Positions 38,771 through 46,920 of a stretch of DNA of 64,000 bases are shown in pieces (the stretch's first letter is position 1; the number at the start of each line of letters is the position of its first letter). This stretch comes from Enterobacter cloacae complex sp. R_G8 (GTDB lineage: Bacteria > Pseudomonadota > Gammaproteobacteria > Enterobacterales > Enterobacteriaceae): contig NZ_CP102246.1 in assembly GCF_024599795.1 (NCBI RefSeq), forward strand, positions 3,038,001 to 3,102,000, written 5' to 3'. Below the pieces are notes generated by a model. The model had not been told where the DNA came from. It searched no databases and saw only the letters and a program-made list of their open reading frames with translations. Made by a program: the position numbers and the translations under genes.

Positions 38771-40088
38771 CCGTCGCCTCCTTTCCGTTCGCCAGTTGTA
38801 ATCGGATCTGTGCCCCGCCCTGCGGCGCATTATCCAGCGTAATCGATCCATTCATACGCGTCATTAATGATTCCGTTAGGGTCATCCCCAGACCAATGCC
38901 CACCTCTCTGCCACTGTAAAATGGCATAAAGGCATTCTGTAACGCCTCCGGGCTAAAGCCAGGACCGCCGTCAGTCACGGTTATCTGAATACCCCTCTCG
39001 TTTTTCTGACTCTCTATCTTTACCCAGCCAGCTGAACTGGCCTGTTGGGCCTGAATCGCATTGCTGAGCAGGTTATGCAGCACCTGCTCCAGCCAGAGAG
39101 GGTCGGCCAGCACGGTGGTGGCCCCGGGAGCAAACGCATGGCTGACCGAGATATGTTCAGCCCTGCGCTCATGCTCAAGTAAGTTCACCACCTGCAGCCA
39201 GCACTGCACCAGGTCGGTTTCCCGCAGGGTCACTTTCTCCTGCACGACATGTTCACGAAATCGGGTTAACAAGGCGCTAATGCGCTGCATTTGCGTCAGC
39301 GCAGCCGCCAGCGCCTGCGACACCGCCTGCCCATTTTCCGGCTGCAACTGACGCTGCGCCCCCTGGATCCAGGTCTGCGCGGCGGTTAGCGGCTGATTGA
39401 TTTCATGCACAATACCGGCGGTGATCTCCCCCAGGGTGTTGAGTCTGGCGTGCTGGTAATAGCGCGCCCGTTGTTCAGCATCTTTACGCGCCCTGCGCTG
39501 CCAGAGCACCACGCTCGCCACCGCAATCACTATCCCCCAGCCGATAAACAGGATGGGATAAAAATACCAGTTGACGCCGAACCAGTCCGGACGAGAATCC
39601 GCTTCCAGCGTAAAAGGTTGAGTATGCTGCGGGAAGGTGCGTTGCCAGTGCCAGAATGCCTCAGACGCCGGTTCGTCACCGGTCGGGATAAAGCGGATCC
39701 CAAGGTGGGTAAAGGGATGATGTGCATTCAGAATCGGGCCGAGGTCCACCCGCACGCGGATCTGACGCCAGGGATTATAAAGCCAGTACTGCATCTCGTG
39801 GGCAGGCTCCACCCGCGCCGCATCCAGTGGGCGTCCCGTCGTTTTTTCCAGAGCGAGCAGATGGGGGAATTTTTTGCGCAGGGCGGCGATATCTTCATCG
39901 CCATTCAGGAGCGGTAAAACCGATTCATTTTGCGTCAGGACCGCGCTTAATTCGGAGAACAACGCCGAGAACTCACGGTCTCGTTCCCAGAACTGACGGC
40001 GAATCTGTTCGGCGTAGAGCAACACGCCGCTGATGAGGCAGACTATCGTCCAGACAACAATGCCACGTTTGAAAATAGGGTTCTTCAT
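38763..40088 (-). CDS. Membrane sensor histidine kinase, DctB/FixL-like
   Basis: 441-residue kinase. Helices at about 9-27 and 176-196 flank a periplasmic sensor of some 150 residues. The H-box His-228 is in Gly-Ile-Val-His-Glu-Ile-Asn-Gln-Pro-Leu, typical of the NtrB/DctB class; the ATPase domain has Asn-Leu-Leu-Ser-Asn-Ala (N box), Asp-Gly-Gly-Pro-Gly-Phe (G1) and Gly-Ile-Gly-Leu-Gly-Met (G2). Pairing of such a kinase with a FixJ-type regulator resembles TtrSR and FixLJ. Ribosome site before the ATG at 40088 is weak. The ligand is unknown. Confidence 0.88.
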   Translation of the reverse strand: MKNPIFKRGIVVWTIVCLISGVLLYAEQIRRQFWERDREFSALFSELSAVLTQNESVLPLLNGDEDIAALRKKFPHLLALEKTTGRPLDAARVEPAHEMQYWLYNPWRQIRVRVDLGPILNAHHPFTHLGIRFIPTGDEPASEAFWHWQRTFPQHTQPFTLEADSRPDWFGVNWYFYPILFIGWGIVIAVASVVLWQRRARKDAEQRARYYQHARLNTLGEITAGIVHEINQPLTAAQTWIQGAQRQLQPENGQAVSQALAAALTQMQRISALLTRFREHVVQEKVTLRETDLVQCWLQVVNLLEHERRAEHISVSHAFAPGATTVLADPLWLEQVLHNLLSNAIQAQQASSAGWVKIESQKNERGIQITVTDGGPGFSPEALQNAFMPFYSGREVGIGLGMTLTESLMTRMNGSITLDNAPQGGAQIRLQLANGKEATVG

Positions 40089-40195
40089 TCCATTTACTGA
40101 CCAGGCTCAACATCCTGTTGACCTTAACAGCTAACCGGCGTCAGAACAAAATTTAGCACAGCTCGTTCCAGTACATTTCGCGCGTGCGGCGCAGT

Positions 40196-40363
40196 TCAGC
40201 GTGACGTTTTATCATGGAACCACTCCGGGTCAATGTTGGCCACGTCCACGCCATACAGGCTGGCGACAGGCAGTATCGACTCAAGAACACGTTGCGCGCT
40301 GTTCTCCGCATTCACGGGTCGGGTCGCAAAAAACCGCCGTAACGTGCTTATCCACTTTTTCAT
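40196..40363 (-). CDS. Small ORF at the head of the two-component operon
   Basis: 55 codons, Met-Lys-Lys-Trp-Ile-Ser-Thr-Leu-Arg-Arg-Phe-Phe at its start, then an amphipathic stretch ending Pro-Glu-Trp-Phe-His-Asp-Lys-Thr-Ser-Arg. GAGGAG lies 7 bases upstream of the ATG, a good ribosome site. A second frame of 20 codons (40153-40215, starting Met-Ile-Lys-Arg-His) overlaps its end by ATG overlap and finishes 64 bases before the kinase start, so the pair could be two coupled leader ORFs or one protein split by a frameshift. No family recognised. Confidence 0.55.
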   Translation of the reverse strand: MKKWISTLRRFFATRPVNAENSAQRVLESILPVASLYGVDVANIDPEWFHDKTSR

Positions 40364-40600
40364 CGTCAGACTCCTCTCGCTTTACCTGCCCTCAGTTAAA
40401 CACCCAAACTCCGCACAGGTGAAATACCAATATCCACTGTTGATATGCAGGATCTGCAAATGCCGCCAGAATGTGTCACCACCATGTAACACACTGTTCA
40501 CTAATGCTTTTTTGTTTATAGCAAAGAACGATTTCTTATTTGGCGATAGCTTTCGCTTATGGGAGCGTAACGGGACAAAACAAAAACGACGGGATGACGT
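40364..40600. promoter_or_regulatory. Divergent promoter region of the two-component and ABC operons
   Basis: 237 AT-rich bases between the small ORF and the binding-protein gene. Short symmetric elements are seen (TGCAG-N3-CTGCA near 40445; ATATC-N7-GATAT near 40430), any of which could bind the adjacent response regulator. I could not fix -35/-10 boxes. Confidence 0.35.
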
Positions 40601-41437
40601 ATGACTATGGCAGCAAACAGAAAAGGGTTCAAAAAACGGATCGTTGCGCTGGGTTTACTGGCAACAGGTGGCCTGCTTTCTGCACAGGTTCAGGCAGATC
40701 AGCTGGCGGATATTAAAGCCGCAGGGGTGGTGAAAGTGGCGACCTTTGATGCCAACCCACCGTTTGGTTCCGTCGATGCCAAAACGCATGACATCGTGGG
40801 CTACGACGTGGACTTTGCCAGAGCGTTGGCAAAATCGCTGGGCGTGAAGCTGGAACTGGTGGCCACTAACCCGGCGAACCGCATTCCCCTACTCCAGTCC
40901 GGTAAAGCGGATTTAATTGTGGCGGATATCACCATCACCCCGGAGCGGGCGCAGGTGATTGATTTCTCTATACCGTATTTTGTCACCGGCCAGCAATTCC
41001 TGGTCCCGGCTAAATCCGCCGATAAGCTGGACGCCTACAGCCATGCACGCATTGGCGCGGTAAAAGGCACCACGGGCGAACAGGCCCTGCACCAGCGGTT
41101 CCCGCAATCCCGCGTGCTCTCCTACGACGATATTCCGCTGGCGCTGACGGCGCTTCGCAATGGCAACGTGCAGGCGATCACCCAGGACAGCACCATTCTG
41201 GCCGGCCTGCTGGCGCAAGCCCCGGATAAAGCGAATTTCAAAATTCTGCCCGATCTGCTCAGCAAAGAAGAGATTGGTGTGGGGGTCAAAAAAGGTGAAG
41301 CGGCACTGCTGAAAGCCGTCAATGATGAACTGGTGAACCTGGAGAAAAACGGCCAGGCAGCAAAAATCTACGATGTCTGGTTTGGTCCAGACACCCCGTC
41401 TCCACAGCCGCGCGCCTTTACAATAGAAGCTAAGTAA
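40601..41437 (+). CDS. Periplasmic amino-acid-type ABC transporter binding protein
   Basis: 278-residue family 3 solute-binding protein. Signal peptide to about residue 33 (Ala-Gln-Val-Gln-Ala). The family signature Gly-Tyr-Asp-Val-Asp-Phe-Ala-Arg-Ala-Leu-Ala near residue 67 and Asp-Leu-Ile-Val-Ala-Asp-Ile-Thr-Ile-Thr-Pro-Glu-Arg, where the Thr/Arg contact the ligand's alpha-amino and carboxyl groups, are present. The ligand cannot be told from this; polar or acidic amino acids are most common. First gene of a four-gene transporter operon, one base before the ATPase gene. Confidence 0.9.
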   Translation: MTMAANRKGFKKRIVALGLLATGGLLSAQVQADQLADIKAAGVVKVATFDANPPFGSVDAKTHDIVGYDVDFARALAKSLGVKLELVATNPANRIPLLQSGKADLIVADITITPERAQVIDFSIPYFVTGQQFLVPAKSADKLDAYSHARIGAVKGTTGEQALHQRFPQSRVLSYDDIPLALTALRNGNVQAITQDSTILAGLLAQAPDKANFKILPDLLSKEEIGVGVKKGEAALLKAVNDELVNLEKNGQAAKIYDVWFGPDTPSPQPRAFTIEAK

Positions 41438-41438
41438 G

Positions 41439-42254
41439 ATGCTTTCAGGTTTATTTTCACACTCCGCGGCAGGCTCCGCGGATTTTTCACATCTGGAACA
41501 GGCCAGTGTCGAGTTTCGCAACGTCGACAAACATTACGGTAACCATCCGGTTTTAAACGGTATTAACCTTACCATTACGCCTGGGGAAGTGGTGGCTATC
41601 CTCGGCCCTTCGGGTTCGGGTAAATCCACGCTGATCCGCCTTATTAACCAGCTTGAGACGTTAAGCGGCGGTGAGATCCTGGTCGACAACAAACCCACCG
41701 GGCGACTTTCCGGCCCCGCGCTGCGCCAGTTACGTAGCCGCGTCGGGTTTGTGTTCCAGCAATTTAATCTCTATGCCCATCTCACCGCCAGTCAGAATAT
41801 CACCCTGGCACTGGAGCATGTTCACGGCTGGAAGCCCCTGCCCGCACAAGAACGTGCCCTGACGCTGCTGGAAAACGTAGGCATGCTGGACAAGGCACAC
41901 CATTTCCCTGCGGAACTTTCCGGCGGCCAACAGCAGCGGGTGGCGATTGCCCGTGCGCTGGCCTCATCGCCGCAAATTATTCTCTTCGACGAGCCGACCT
42001 CCGCGCTCGACCCTGAAATGATTGGCGAAGTGTTACTGGTCATGAGATCGCTGGCTCACAGCGGGATCACCATGATTGTGGTCACGCACGAGATGCAGTT
42101 TGCCCGTGACATTGCCGACCGGATTGTCTTTATCGATGGCGGACAGATACTGGAAACCGCGCCGCCGGAACAATTCTTCCGCCATCCGTCGCACCCGCGT
42201 GCGCAGCGTTTTCTGCAAAAGGTGTTGAACCCGCTGCATCAGGAGCCGTTGTAA
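41439..42254 (+). CDS. Amino-acid ABC transporter ATP-binding protein
   Basis: 271-residue ATPase of the GlnQ/HisP type. Walker A Gly-Pro-Ser-Gly-Ser-Gly-Lys-Ser-Thr, Q-loop Phe-Gln-Gln-Phe-Asn, signature Leu-Ser-Gly-Gly-Gln-Gln-Gln-Arg, Walker B Ile-Ile-Leu-Phe-Asp-Glu-Pro-Thr and H-loop Thr-His-Glu-Met are all intact. It has an N-terminal extension of about 24 residues compared with usual family starts, so a later start is possible. Ends in TAATG shared with the first permease. Confidence 0.92.
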   Translation: MLSGLFSHSAAGSADFSHLEQASVEFRNVDKHYGNHPVLNGINLTITPGEVVAILGPSGSGKSTLIRLINQLETLSGGEILVDNKPTGRLSGPALRQLRSRVGFVFQQFNLYAHLTASQNITLALEHVHGWKPLPAQERALTLLENVGMLDKAHHFPAELSGGQQQRVAIARALASSPQIILFDEPTSALDPEMIGEVLLVMRSLAHSGITMIVVTHEMQFARDIADRIVFIDGGQILETAPPEQFFRHPSHPRAQRFLQKVLNPLHQEPL

Positions 42255-43030
42255 TGCCCTCGCTCGACTGGCAGGGGGTGCTGACCGGACAGCCCCTGCA
42301 ATGGATTATTTCCGGTTATCTCACCACCCTGTGGGTGACGCTCGCCGGGGCGATACTGGCAAGTCTGCTTGCGCTGCTTTTTCTGCTCCTGCGTCTTTCC
42401 GGTGGGCGCCCCGGCAACGCGGTGGTCAATGGCTGGGTGTCGCTTTTTCGCAATACCCCGCTGCTGGTACAGCTGCTGTTCTGGTATTTTGCCGCCTGGA
42501 ACGGTCTGCCGCAGGCATTCCGGGATACAGTGAATGCAGATCACCGCTGGTCCATTCTTCCCGGTGATGTCTGGTGGTTCACACCCGAGTTTTTATGCTC
42601 GGCCTGGGGGCTGGGCGTGTTTACCTCGGCTTTTCTCATTGAAGAAGTGGCGTCCGGATTGCGTTCAGTTCCGGGCGGGCAACGGGAGGCGGCGCTCTCC
42701 CAGGGATTCTCCGCGTGGCGTTTGTTTCGTTACATCCTGCTGCCGCAGGGGCTGGCGAACGCCTGGCAGCCCGTTGTGGGGCAGTACCTTAATCTGATGA
42801 AACTCTCCTCGCTTGCCAGCGGTATTGGTTTTGCCGAACTGACCTGCCAGATCCGGCAGATTGAGAGCTTTAACGCGCACGCGCTGGAGGCGTTTACCGT
42901 AGGCACCCTGCTCTATCTGTTCACCGGAGTGGTGATGGGCGTGGTGCTGGTGCGGCTCGGTCCCGCCGCAAAACATCAACGCCAGCAGACAATACTCGCA
43001 GGGAGTGAAAAACATGATAGCCGGACTTAA
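42254..43030 (+). CDS. Amino-acid ABC transporter permease (first)
   Basis: 258-residue HisMQ-type permease with about five membrane segments. The cytoplasmic EAA-type loop, Gly-Gly-Gln-Arg-Glu-Ala-Ala-Leu-Ser-Gln-Gly-Phe, couples to the ATPase. The N-terminal Thr-Thr-Leu-Trp-Val-Thr and Arg-Asn-Thr-Pro-Leu-Leu-Val-Gln motifs are characteristic. Its last 17 bases overlap the second permease gene. The C-terminal tail is longer than usual. Confidence 0.9.
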   Translation: MPSLDWQGVLTGQPLQWIISGYLTTLWVTLAGAILASLLALLFLLLRLSGGRPGNAVVNGWVSLFRNTPLLVQLLFWYFAAWNGLPQAFRDTVNADHRWSILPGDVWWFTPEFLCSAWGLGVFTSAFLIEEVASGLRSVPGGQREAALSQGFSAWRLFRYILLPQGLANAWQPVVGQYLNLMKLSSLASGIGFAELTCQIRQIESFNAHALEAFTVGTLLYLFTGVVMGVVLVRLGPAAKHQRQQTILAGSEKHDSRT

Positions 43031-43700
43031 TGTCATTACCGATAACCTGGATTATCTGCTGTGGGGACGCGCCGCTGCCGGTGAGCCCGGCGGGGTCCTG
43101 CTCTCCTTATTGATGGCCGCAGGCGCGGCGCTCCTCGCGCTGCCGGGCGGGGTGGCCCTTGCCTGTCTGGCATGGCGCTATTCCGGGGTGATACGCAAGG
43201 CGCTGTTTCTGTGGGCTGAGCTTATCCGGGGGATCCCGTTAATCTTTGTGATTTTCTGGATGTGGTATCTGTTGCCGCTTATCACCGGTGGCGACCTCCC
43301 CGGCGCGCTCACCGTGACGCTGGCGCTGGCGTGGTTTACGGCCGCATCGGTGATGCACTCCGTCCTGGCCGGCATTAATGCGCTGCCATCGGGTCAGTAC
43401 GAAGCGGCATTAACGCAGGGGTTCAGCACGCAACAAACCCTGTGGCACATTCTGTTGCCACAGGTAATGCGCAATATTCTGCCGTCTCTGGTGGGCATTT
43501 TTATCAGCCTGCTGAAGGACACCTCGCTGGCTTTTATTGTGAACGTGCCTGAGCTGACCACGGTGGCAGGACAGGTGAACAACCGGGTGCAAATTTACCC
43601 GGCGGCCATTTTTATCTTTACCGGTGTCGTTTATTACCTGCTCTGCTGTTCTCTTGAGCAGCTGGCAAAGCGCTGGCGTATCAGCCGGCCAGCGCTTTAA
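43014..43700 (+). CDS. Amino-acid ABC transporter permease (second)
   Basis: 228-residue HisMQ-type permease, partner of the preceding one. EAA loop Gly-Gln-Tyr-Glu-Ala-Ala-Leu-Thr-Gln-Gly-Phe and Arg-Gly-Ile-Pro-Leu-Ile motif are visible. The ATG at 43014 follows AGGGAG by 8 bases; a GTG at 43005 in frame is less likely. Its 3' end overlaps convergent fumD by 20 bases. Two distinct permeases plus binding protein and ATPase give a complete importer. Confidence 0.9.
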   Translation: MIAGLNVITDNLDYLLWGRAAAGEPGGVLLSLLMAAGAALLALPGGVALACLAWRYSGVIRKALFLWAELIRGIPLIFVIFWMWYLLPLITGGDLPGALTVTLALAWFTAASVMHSVLAGINALPSGQYEAALTQGFSTQQTLWHILLPQVMRNILPSLVGIFISLLKDTSLAFIVNVPELTTVAGQVNNRVQIYPAAIFIFTGVVYYLLCCSLEQLAKRWRISRPAL

Positions 43701-43890
43701 CCACCGTTTCCATCGCCTGGGTGGTTAATTCGCTGCGTTTTACGCGCTGGTTCGCCAGCGCCGTACGCAGTACCCCGGCAATCACAATATGCTTCGGCTC
43801 CTGCCCTAAGTCACGCATCTCCAGAACGACCTTCCCTACCACCCGACACATCTCCTGGTACAGCGCTTCGTCTTTGGTCACATTGCCCAC
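43681..43890 (-). CDS. fumD: FumD (YdhZ), small fumarase D family protein
   Basis: 69-residue protein matching E. coli FumD/YdhZ: Tyr-Gln-Glu-Met-Cys-Arg-Val-Val-Gly-Lys-Val-Val-Leu-Glu near the start and Ile-Ala-Gly-Val-Leu-Arg-Thr-Ala-Leu-Ala. E. coli FumD has been reported as a fumarase. The start is the GTG at 43890, nine bases after GGAG and giving the E. coli length of 69; ATGs at 43896 and 43905 are possible. In E. coli it lies directly upstream of pykF; here the methionine-cysteine cluster separates them. Confidence 0.85.
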   Translation of the reverse strand: MGNVTKDEALYQEMCRVVGKVVLEMRDLGQEPKHIVIAGVLRTALANQRVKRSELTTQAMETVVKALAG

Positions 43891-43945
43891 GGTCATCCAC
43901 TCCATTGCCCAAAAGCGTCAGCTTAAATGATCCCTCGCCCGGATA

Positions 43946-43982
43946 CAAAAAAGAAGCCCGGCGAGAGACTCACCGGGCTTCA
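43946..43982 (-). terminator. Terminator after the MetQ-like gene
   Basis: On the minus strand GAAGCCCGG / CCGGGCTTC forms a stem with an 11-base loop followed by TTTTTTG, just after the stop of the MetQ-like gene. Confidence 0.85.
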
Positions 43983-43999
43983 TCTGTTAAATCAACCGA

Positions 44000-44812
44000 T
44001 TAGTTATTTACCGGGATCACCGCGCCTTTATACTTGGTGCGGATCCAGTCCTGAATCTCTTTCGAGTGCAGCACGTTCACCAGCGCGACGATATCTTTTT
44101 TCTTCTCATCGCCACGATGCACAGTAATGATGTTGGCATACGGGTTGTTTTCGCCGCTCTCAACCGCAATCGGGTCGTGAACCGGATCCAGACCCGCATC
44201 AATCGCGTAGTTGGCGTTGATCACTACCGCAGCCCCTTCATCGTTGTTGTACATCTGCGGCAGCAGAGAGGCTTCTACGTTAGGCGTGAACTGCAGCTTT
44301 TTCGGATTGTCCACGATGTCGCTGATACGCGCGGTCACTTTGTCGACGCCAGGCTTAAGCTTGATTACCCCCTCTTTTTCGAAGATAGAGAGAATGCGCC
44401 CCTCTTCAGACACGGCATCACGCATGATGATTTTGCCGCCTTCCGGCAGGTCTTTCAGCGACTTGTATTTTTTAGAGTAGATACCAATTGGCTCAATATG
44501 GATCGCGCCGGCACTGACAAAATCATAATCCTTATCACCCGCGTGATCTTTCAGCACGCTGTTCAGGTAAGGAATGTGCTGGAAGTAGTTAGCGTCAATG
44601 TCATGACCGGCCAGCGCGGTGTTGGGCAGAATGTAGTCCTGGAAAGGTTTAATCTCCAGATCGATACCTTGCTTTGCCAGAATCGGCTTCGCCTGCTCCA
44701 GAATTTCAGCGTGTGGCGTATTGGACGCGCCCACGGTCAGGGTGTCAGCCCACGCGGCAAAGCTCAGGGCGCTCAGGGTTGCAGCGGCGATCAGTGTCAG
44801 TGTCTTTTTCAT
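44000..44812 (-). CDS. MetQ/NlpA-family substrate-binding protein
   Basis: 270-residue binding protein. Signal peptide Met-Lys-Lys-Thr ... Ala-Ala-Trp-Ala, cleaved near residue 22. Unlike E. coli MetQ it has no lipobox Cys, so it is probably soluble in the periplasm. Family motifs Val-Gly-Ala-Ser-Asn-Thr-Pro-His-Ala-Glu-Ile and Asp-Ala-Asn-Tyr-Phe-Gln-His are present. Third gene of a MetNIQ-type importer. Placement opposite the reverse transsulfuration genes suggests methionine or a related sulfur amino acid as ligand. Confidence 0.88.
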   Translation of the reverse strand: MKKTLTLIAAATLSALSFAAWADTLTVGASNTPHAEILEQAKPILAKQGIDLEIKPFQDYILPNTALAGHDIDANYFQHIPYLNSVLKDHAGDKDYDFVSAGAIHIEPIGIYSKKYKSLKDLPEGGKIIMRDAVSEEGRILSIFEKEGVIKLKPGVDKVTARISDIVDNPKKLQFTPNVEASLLPQMYNNDEGAAVVINANYAIDAGLDPVHDPIAVESGENNPYANIITVHRGDEKKKDIVALVNVLHSKEIQDWIRTKYKGAVIPVNN

Positions 44813-44836
44813 GATGATGGTTCCTGTGTGTATTTA

Positions 44837-45505
44837 TTAGCGTTTATCTAACAGTGAAGTGATGATGTCGCCGCAGAATTGAATAATGAAAACGATGATC
44901 AAAATGGTCACCGTTGCCACCAGCGTGACGTCACCATGGTTGCGCTGGAATCCTTCCAGATAAGCCAGATTTCCCAAACCGCCTGCGCCAATCACCCCGG
45001 CCATTGCGCTGTAGCTCACCAGCGCAATCAGCGTCACCGTAATACCGGACACCAGTGCAGGTGATGATTCTGGCAGTAAAACCCGAAAAACTAAGGTGCT
45101 CAGTCGTGCGCCCATCGAGCGCGTCGCTTCAATCACCCCTTTGTCCACTTCACGCAGGGCAATCTCTACCAGACGCGCGTAGAACGGTGCCGCGCCCACA
45201 ATCAGCGCCGGCAGTGCCGCGTTGGCCCCCAGAATGGTGCCGACGATGGTCTTGGTGAACGGGATCAGCAGGACAATCAGAATGATGAACGGGATAGAAC
45301 GAAACACGTTCACCACAATCGAAATCACGCTGTAGACCGTACGGTTGTGGAACAACCCGCCACGCGCGGTTAAAAACAGCGCCAGACCCAGCACAATCCC
45401 CAGTACAAAGGTTGCCACGCCAGAAAGCGCAGTCATGTACAGCGTCTCGAGCGTTGCCGCCCAGAGTTGATCCCATTTCAGGTGCGGAAAGAGGGTATCA
45501 GTCAT
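44837..45505 (-). CDS. MetI-type ABC transporter permease
   Basis: 222-residue permease with five membrane segments. Glu-Ala-Thr-Arg-Ser-Met-Gly-Ala in the cytoplasmic loop is the EAA-type coupling motif, and the N-terminal Ala-Thr-Leu-Glu-Thr-Leu-Tyr-Met-Thr pattern is that of MetI proteins. It overlaps the upstream ATPase gene by 8 bases and is followed 24 bases later by the binding-protein gene. A paralogue of the chromosomal metNIQ system, judged by its divergence from the E. coli MetI sequence. Confidence 0.9.
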   Translation of the reverse strand: MTDTLFPHLKWDQLWAATLETLYMTALSGVATFVLGIVLGLALFLTARGGLFHNRTVYSVISIVVNVFRSIPFIILIVLLIPFTKTIVGTILGANAALPALIVGAAPFYARLVEIALREVDKGVIEATRSMGARLSTLVFRVLLPESSPALVSGITVTLIALVSYSAMAGVIGAGGLGNLAYLEGFQRNHGDVTLVATVTILIIVFIIQFCGDIITSLLDKR

Positions 45506-46520
45506 GTTTAATCACCTCGCCTTCAATATCGCTGTGCTTCAGGTCTGCGAGGATATTGTTCAGTTGTTCATCAGATGCCACCACGTGTACCCACAGCTGG
45601 CCAAAAACGCCGTGCGCCGTCTGGGTCATTTTTCCGTGCAGAATGTTAAACGGCAGGCCGTAGCGCAGCGTCAGTTCACCCACAATCGGTTTGTGCGTGC
45701 TGTGTCCGGTGAAGGTCAGACGGATGACCGTGCCTTCCAGGTCGGCTGCCAGCTCGGTATTGAAGGTCTCTTCCTCGGCATACTGGCTCACCTGACGGAC
45801 AAACTGCCGGGTGATCGGCTGTTGAGGGTGAGTAAAGACGCTCAGCACATCGCCCTCTTCCACCACTTTGCCGCTCTCCATCACCGCCACGCGATCGCAG
45901 ATTTTGCGCACCACGTGCATTTCATGGGTGATCAGCACAATGGTGAGTTTGAAACGACGGTTGATGTCCAGCAGCAGATCGAGGATCTGATCGGTCGTCT
46001 GGGGATCGAGTGCGGAGGTGGCTTCGTCACAGAGCAGCACGTCCGGGTTGTTCGCCAGCGCACGCGCAATGCCCACACGCTGCTTTTGCCCGCCGCTCAG
46101 CTGAGACGGATACGCATTTTCACGGCCTTTCAGCCCGACCAGTTCCACCAGCTCGGCCACGCGAGCCTGAATCCTGGCTTTTGGCACTCCGGCTATCTGC
46201 ATTGAGAAGGCGATGTTTTCCGTTACCGTCCGTGACCACAGCAAGTTGAAATGCTGGAACACCATGCTGATCTTCAGCCGCGCCTGACGCAGTGCTTCCC
46301 CTTTTGCGGCAGAAATGTCCTGCCCGTTGATGGTCACGCTGCCGCTGCTCGGTTTTTCCAGGCCATTCAACAGGCGGATCAGGGTACTTTTCCCCGCGCC
46401 GCTGTAACCAATAATGCCGTATATTTGCCCCTGTTCGATCGTCAAATTGACGTTATCAACGGCCGTGAGCGCCACCTTTCCGTTGTCAAAAATCTTCGAA
46501 ATATTACTGAGAACAATCAT
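45498..46520 (-). CDS. MetN-type ABC transporter ATP-binding protein
   Basis: 340-residue ATPase. Walker A Gly-Tyr-Ser-Gly-Ala-Gly-Lys-Ser-Thr, signature Leu-Ser-Gly-Gly-Gln-Lys-Gln-Arg, Walker B Val-Leu-Leu-Cys-Asp-Glu-Ala-Thr and H-loop Thr-His-Glu-Met. The C-terminal 90 residues form a NIL-type regulatory domain, which in MetN binds methionine and shuts the transporter (trans-inhibition). Clearly not E. coli MetN itself, as many positions differ. First gene of the minus-strand operon, divergent from mtcB. Confidence 0.9.
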   Translation of the reverse strand: MIVLSNISKIFDNGKVALTAVDNVNLTIEQGQIYGIIGYSGAGKSTLIRLLNGLEKPSSGSVTINGQDISAAKGEALRQARLKISMVFQHFNLLWSRTVTENIAFSMQIAGVPKARIQARVAELVELVGLKGRENAYPSQLSGGQKQRVGIARALANNPDVLLCDEATSALDPQTTDQILDLLLDINRRFKLTIVLITHEMHVVRKICDRVAVMESGKVVEEGDVLSVFTHPQQPITRQFVRQVSQYAEEETFNTELAADLEGTVIRLTFTGHSTHKPIVGELTLRYGLPFNILHGKMTQTAHGVFGQLWVHVVASDEQLNNILADLKHSDIEGEVIKHD

Positions 46521-46920
46521 TCTTATTCATTATCCGTCCGCGCATAGCGGTTTAGCAGTATGGATGTCCAAAATGATAGTAAACAGCCGTTATCAGCTTT
46601 TAAATGAACAAAAAAGAATGTGTTATAACCTGAAGAAATAAGCGGCAGATTGAGCGGGTGGGAACCGTTTAGACCAATTTCAGCAATGATTATCTGCCAG
46701 ATGCATATCTGACAGACACCAGACGAGAAAAACGGTCATTTTTTCAGCATTTTCTGTTGATATAGCCATCCTCACATCCAGAGCACTTTACGTCTTGCTG
46801 TCCTGACATCCAAAAACATCATTTATATTCTTTTCTGTTCTAAAAAGCAGAGATTCGTTCTTTCTTGAGAAAATTTCATCGCCCTATCATCCCGTCATGC
46901 TCTCCTGAAAGGACAAAACC
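46521..46920. promoter_or_regulatory. Divergent control region of the MetNIQ-like and mtcBC operons
   Basis: 400 bases without a gene. It contains a near-perfect 24-base palindrome at 46693-46716 and, right after it, an AGAC-rich stretch (46714-46725) loosely like tandem MetJ boxes. In Klebsiella the mtc genes respond to CysB, Cbl and MetJ, so several regulators may bind here. Promoter boxes could not be assigned with confidence. Confidence 0.5.
46693..46716. promoter_or_regulatory. Imperfect palindrome, candidate operator
   Basis: TCTGCCAGAT, GCAT, ATCTGACAGA: the 10-base arms pair at 9 of 10 positions. It lies 205 bases before mtcB and 173 bases before the MetN-like start. Binding protein unknown. 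Confidence 0.5.

Noticed and set aside
40534..40556. Possible sigma54 promoter before the amino-acid importer genes
   Set aside because: The GG and GC pairs are 11 bases apart instead of 10, which sigma54 does not tolerate.
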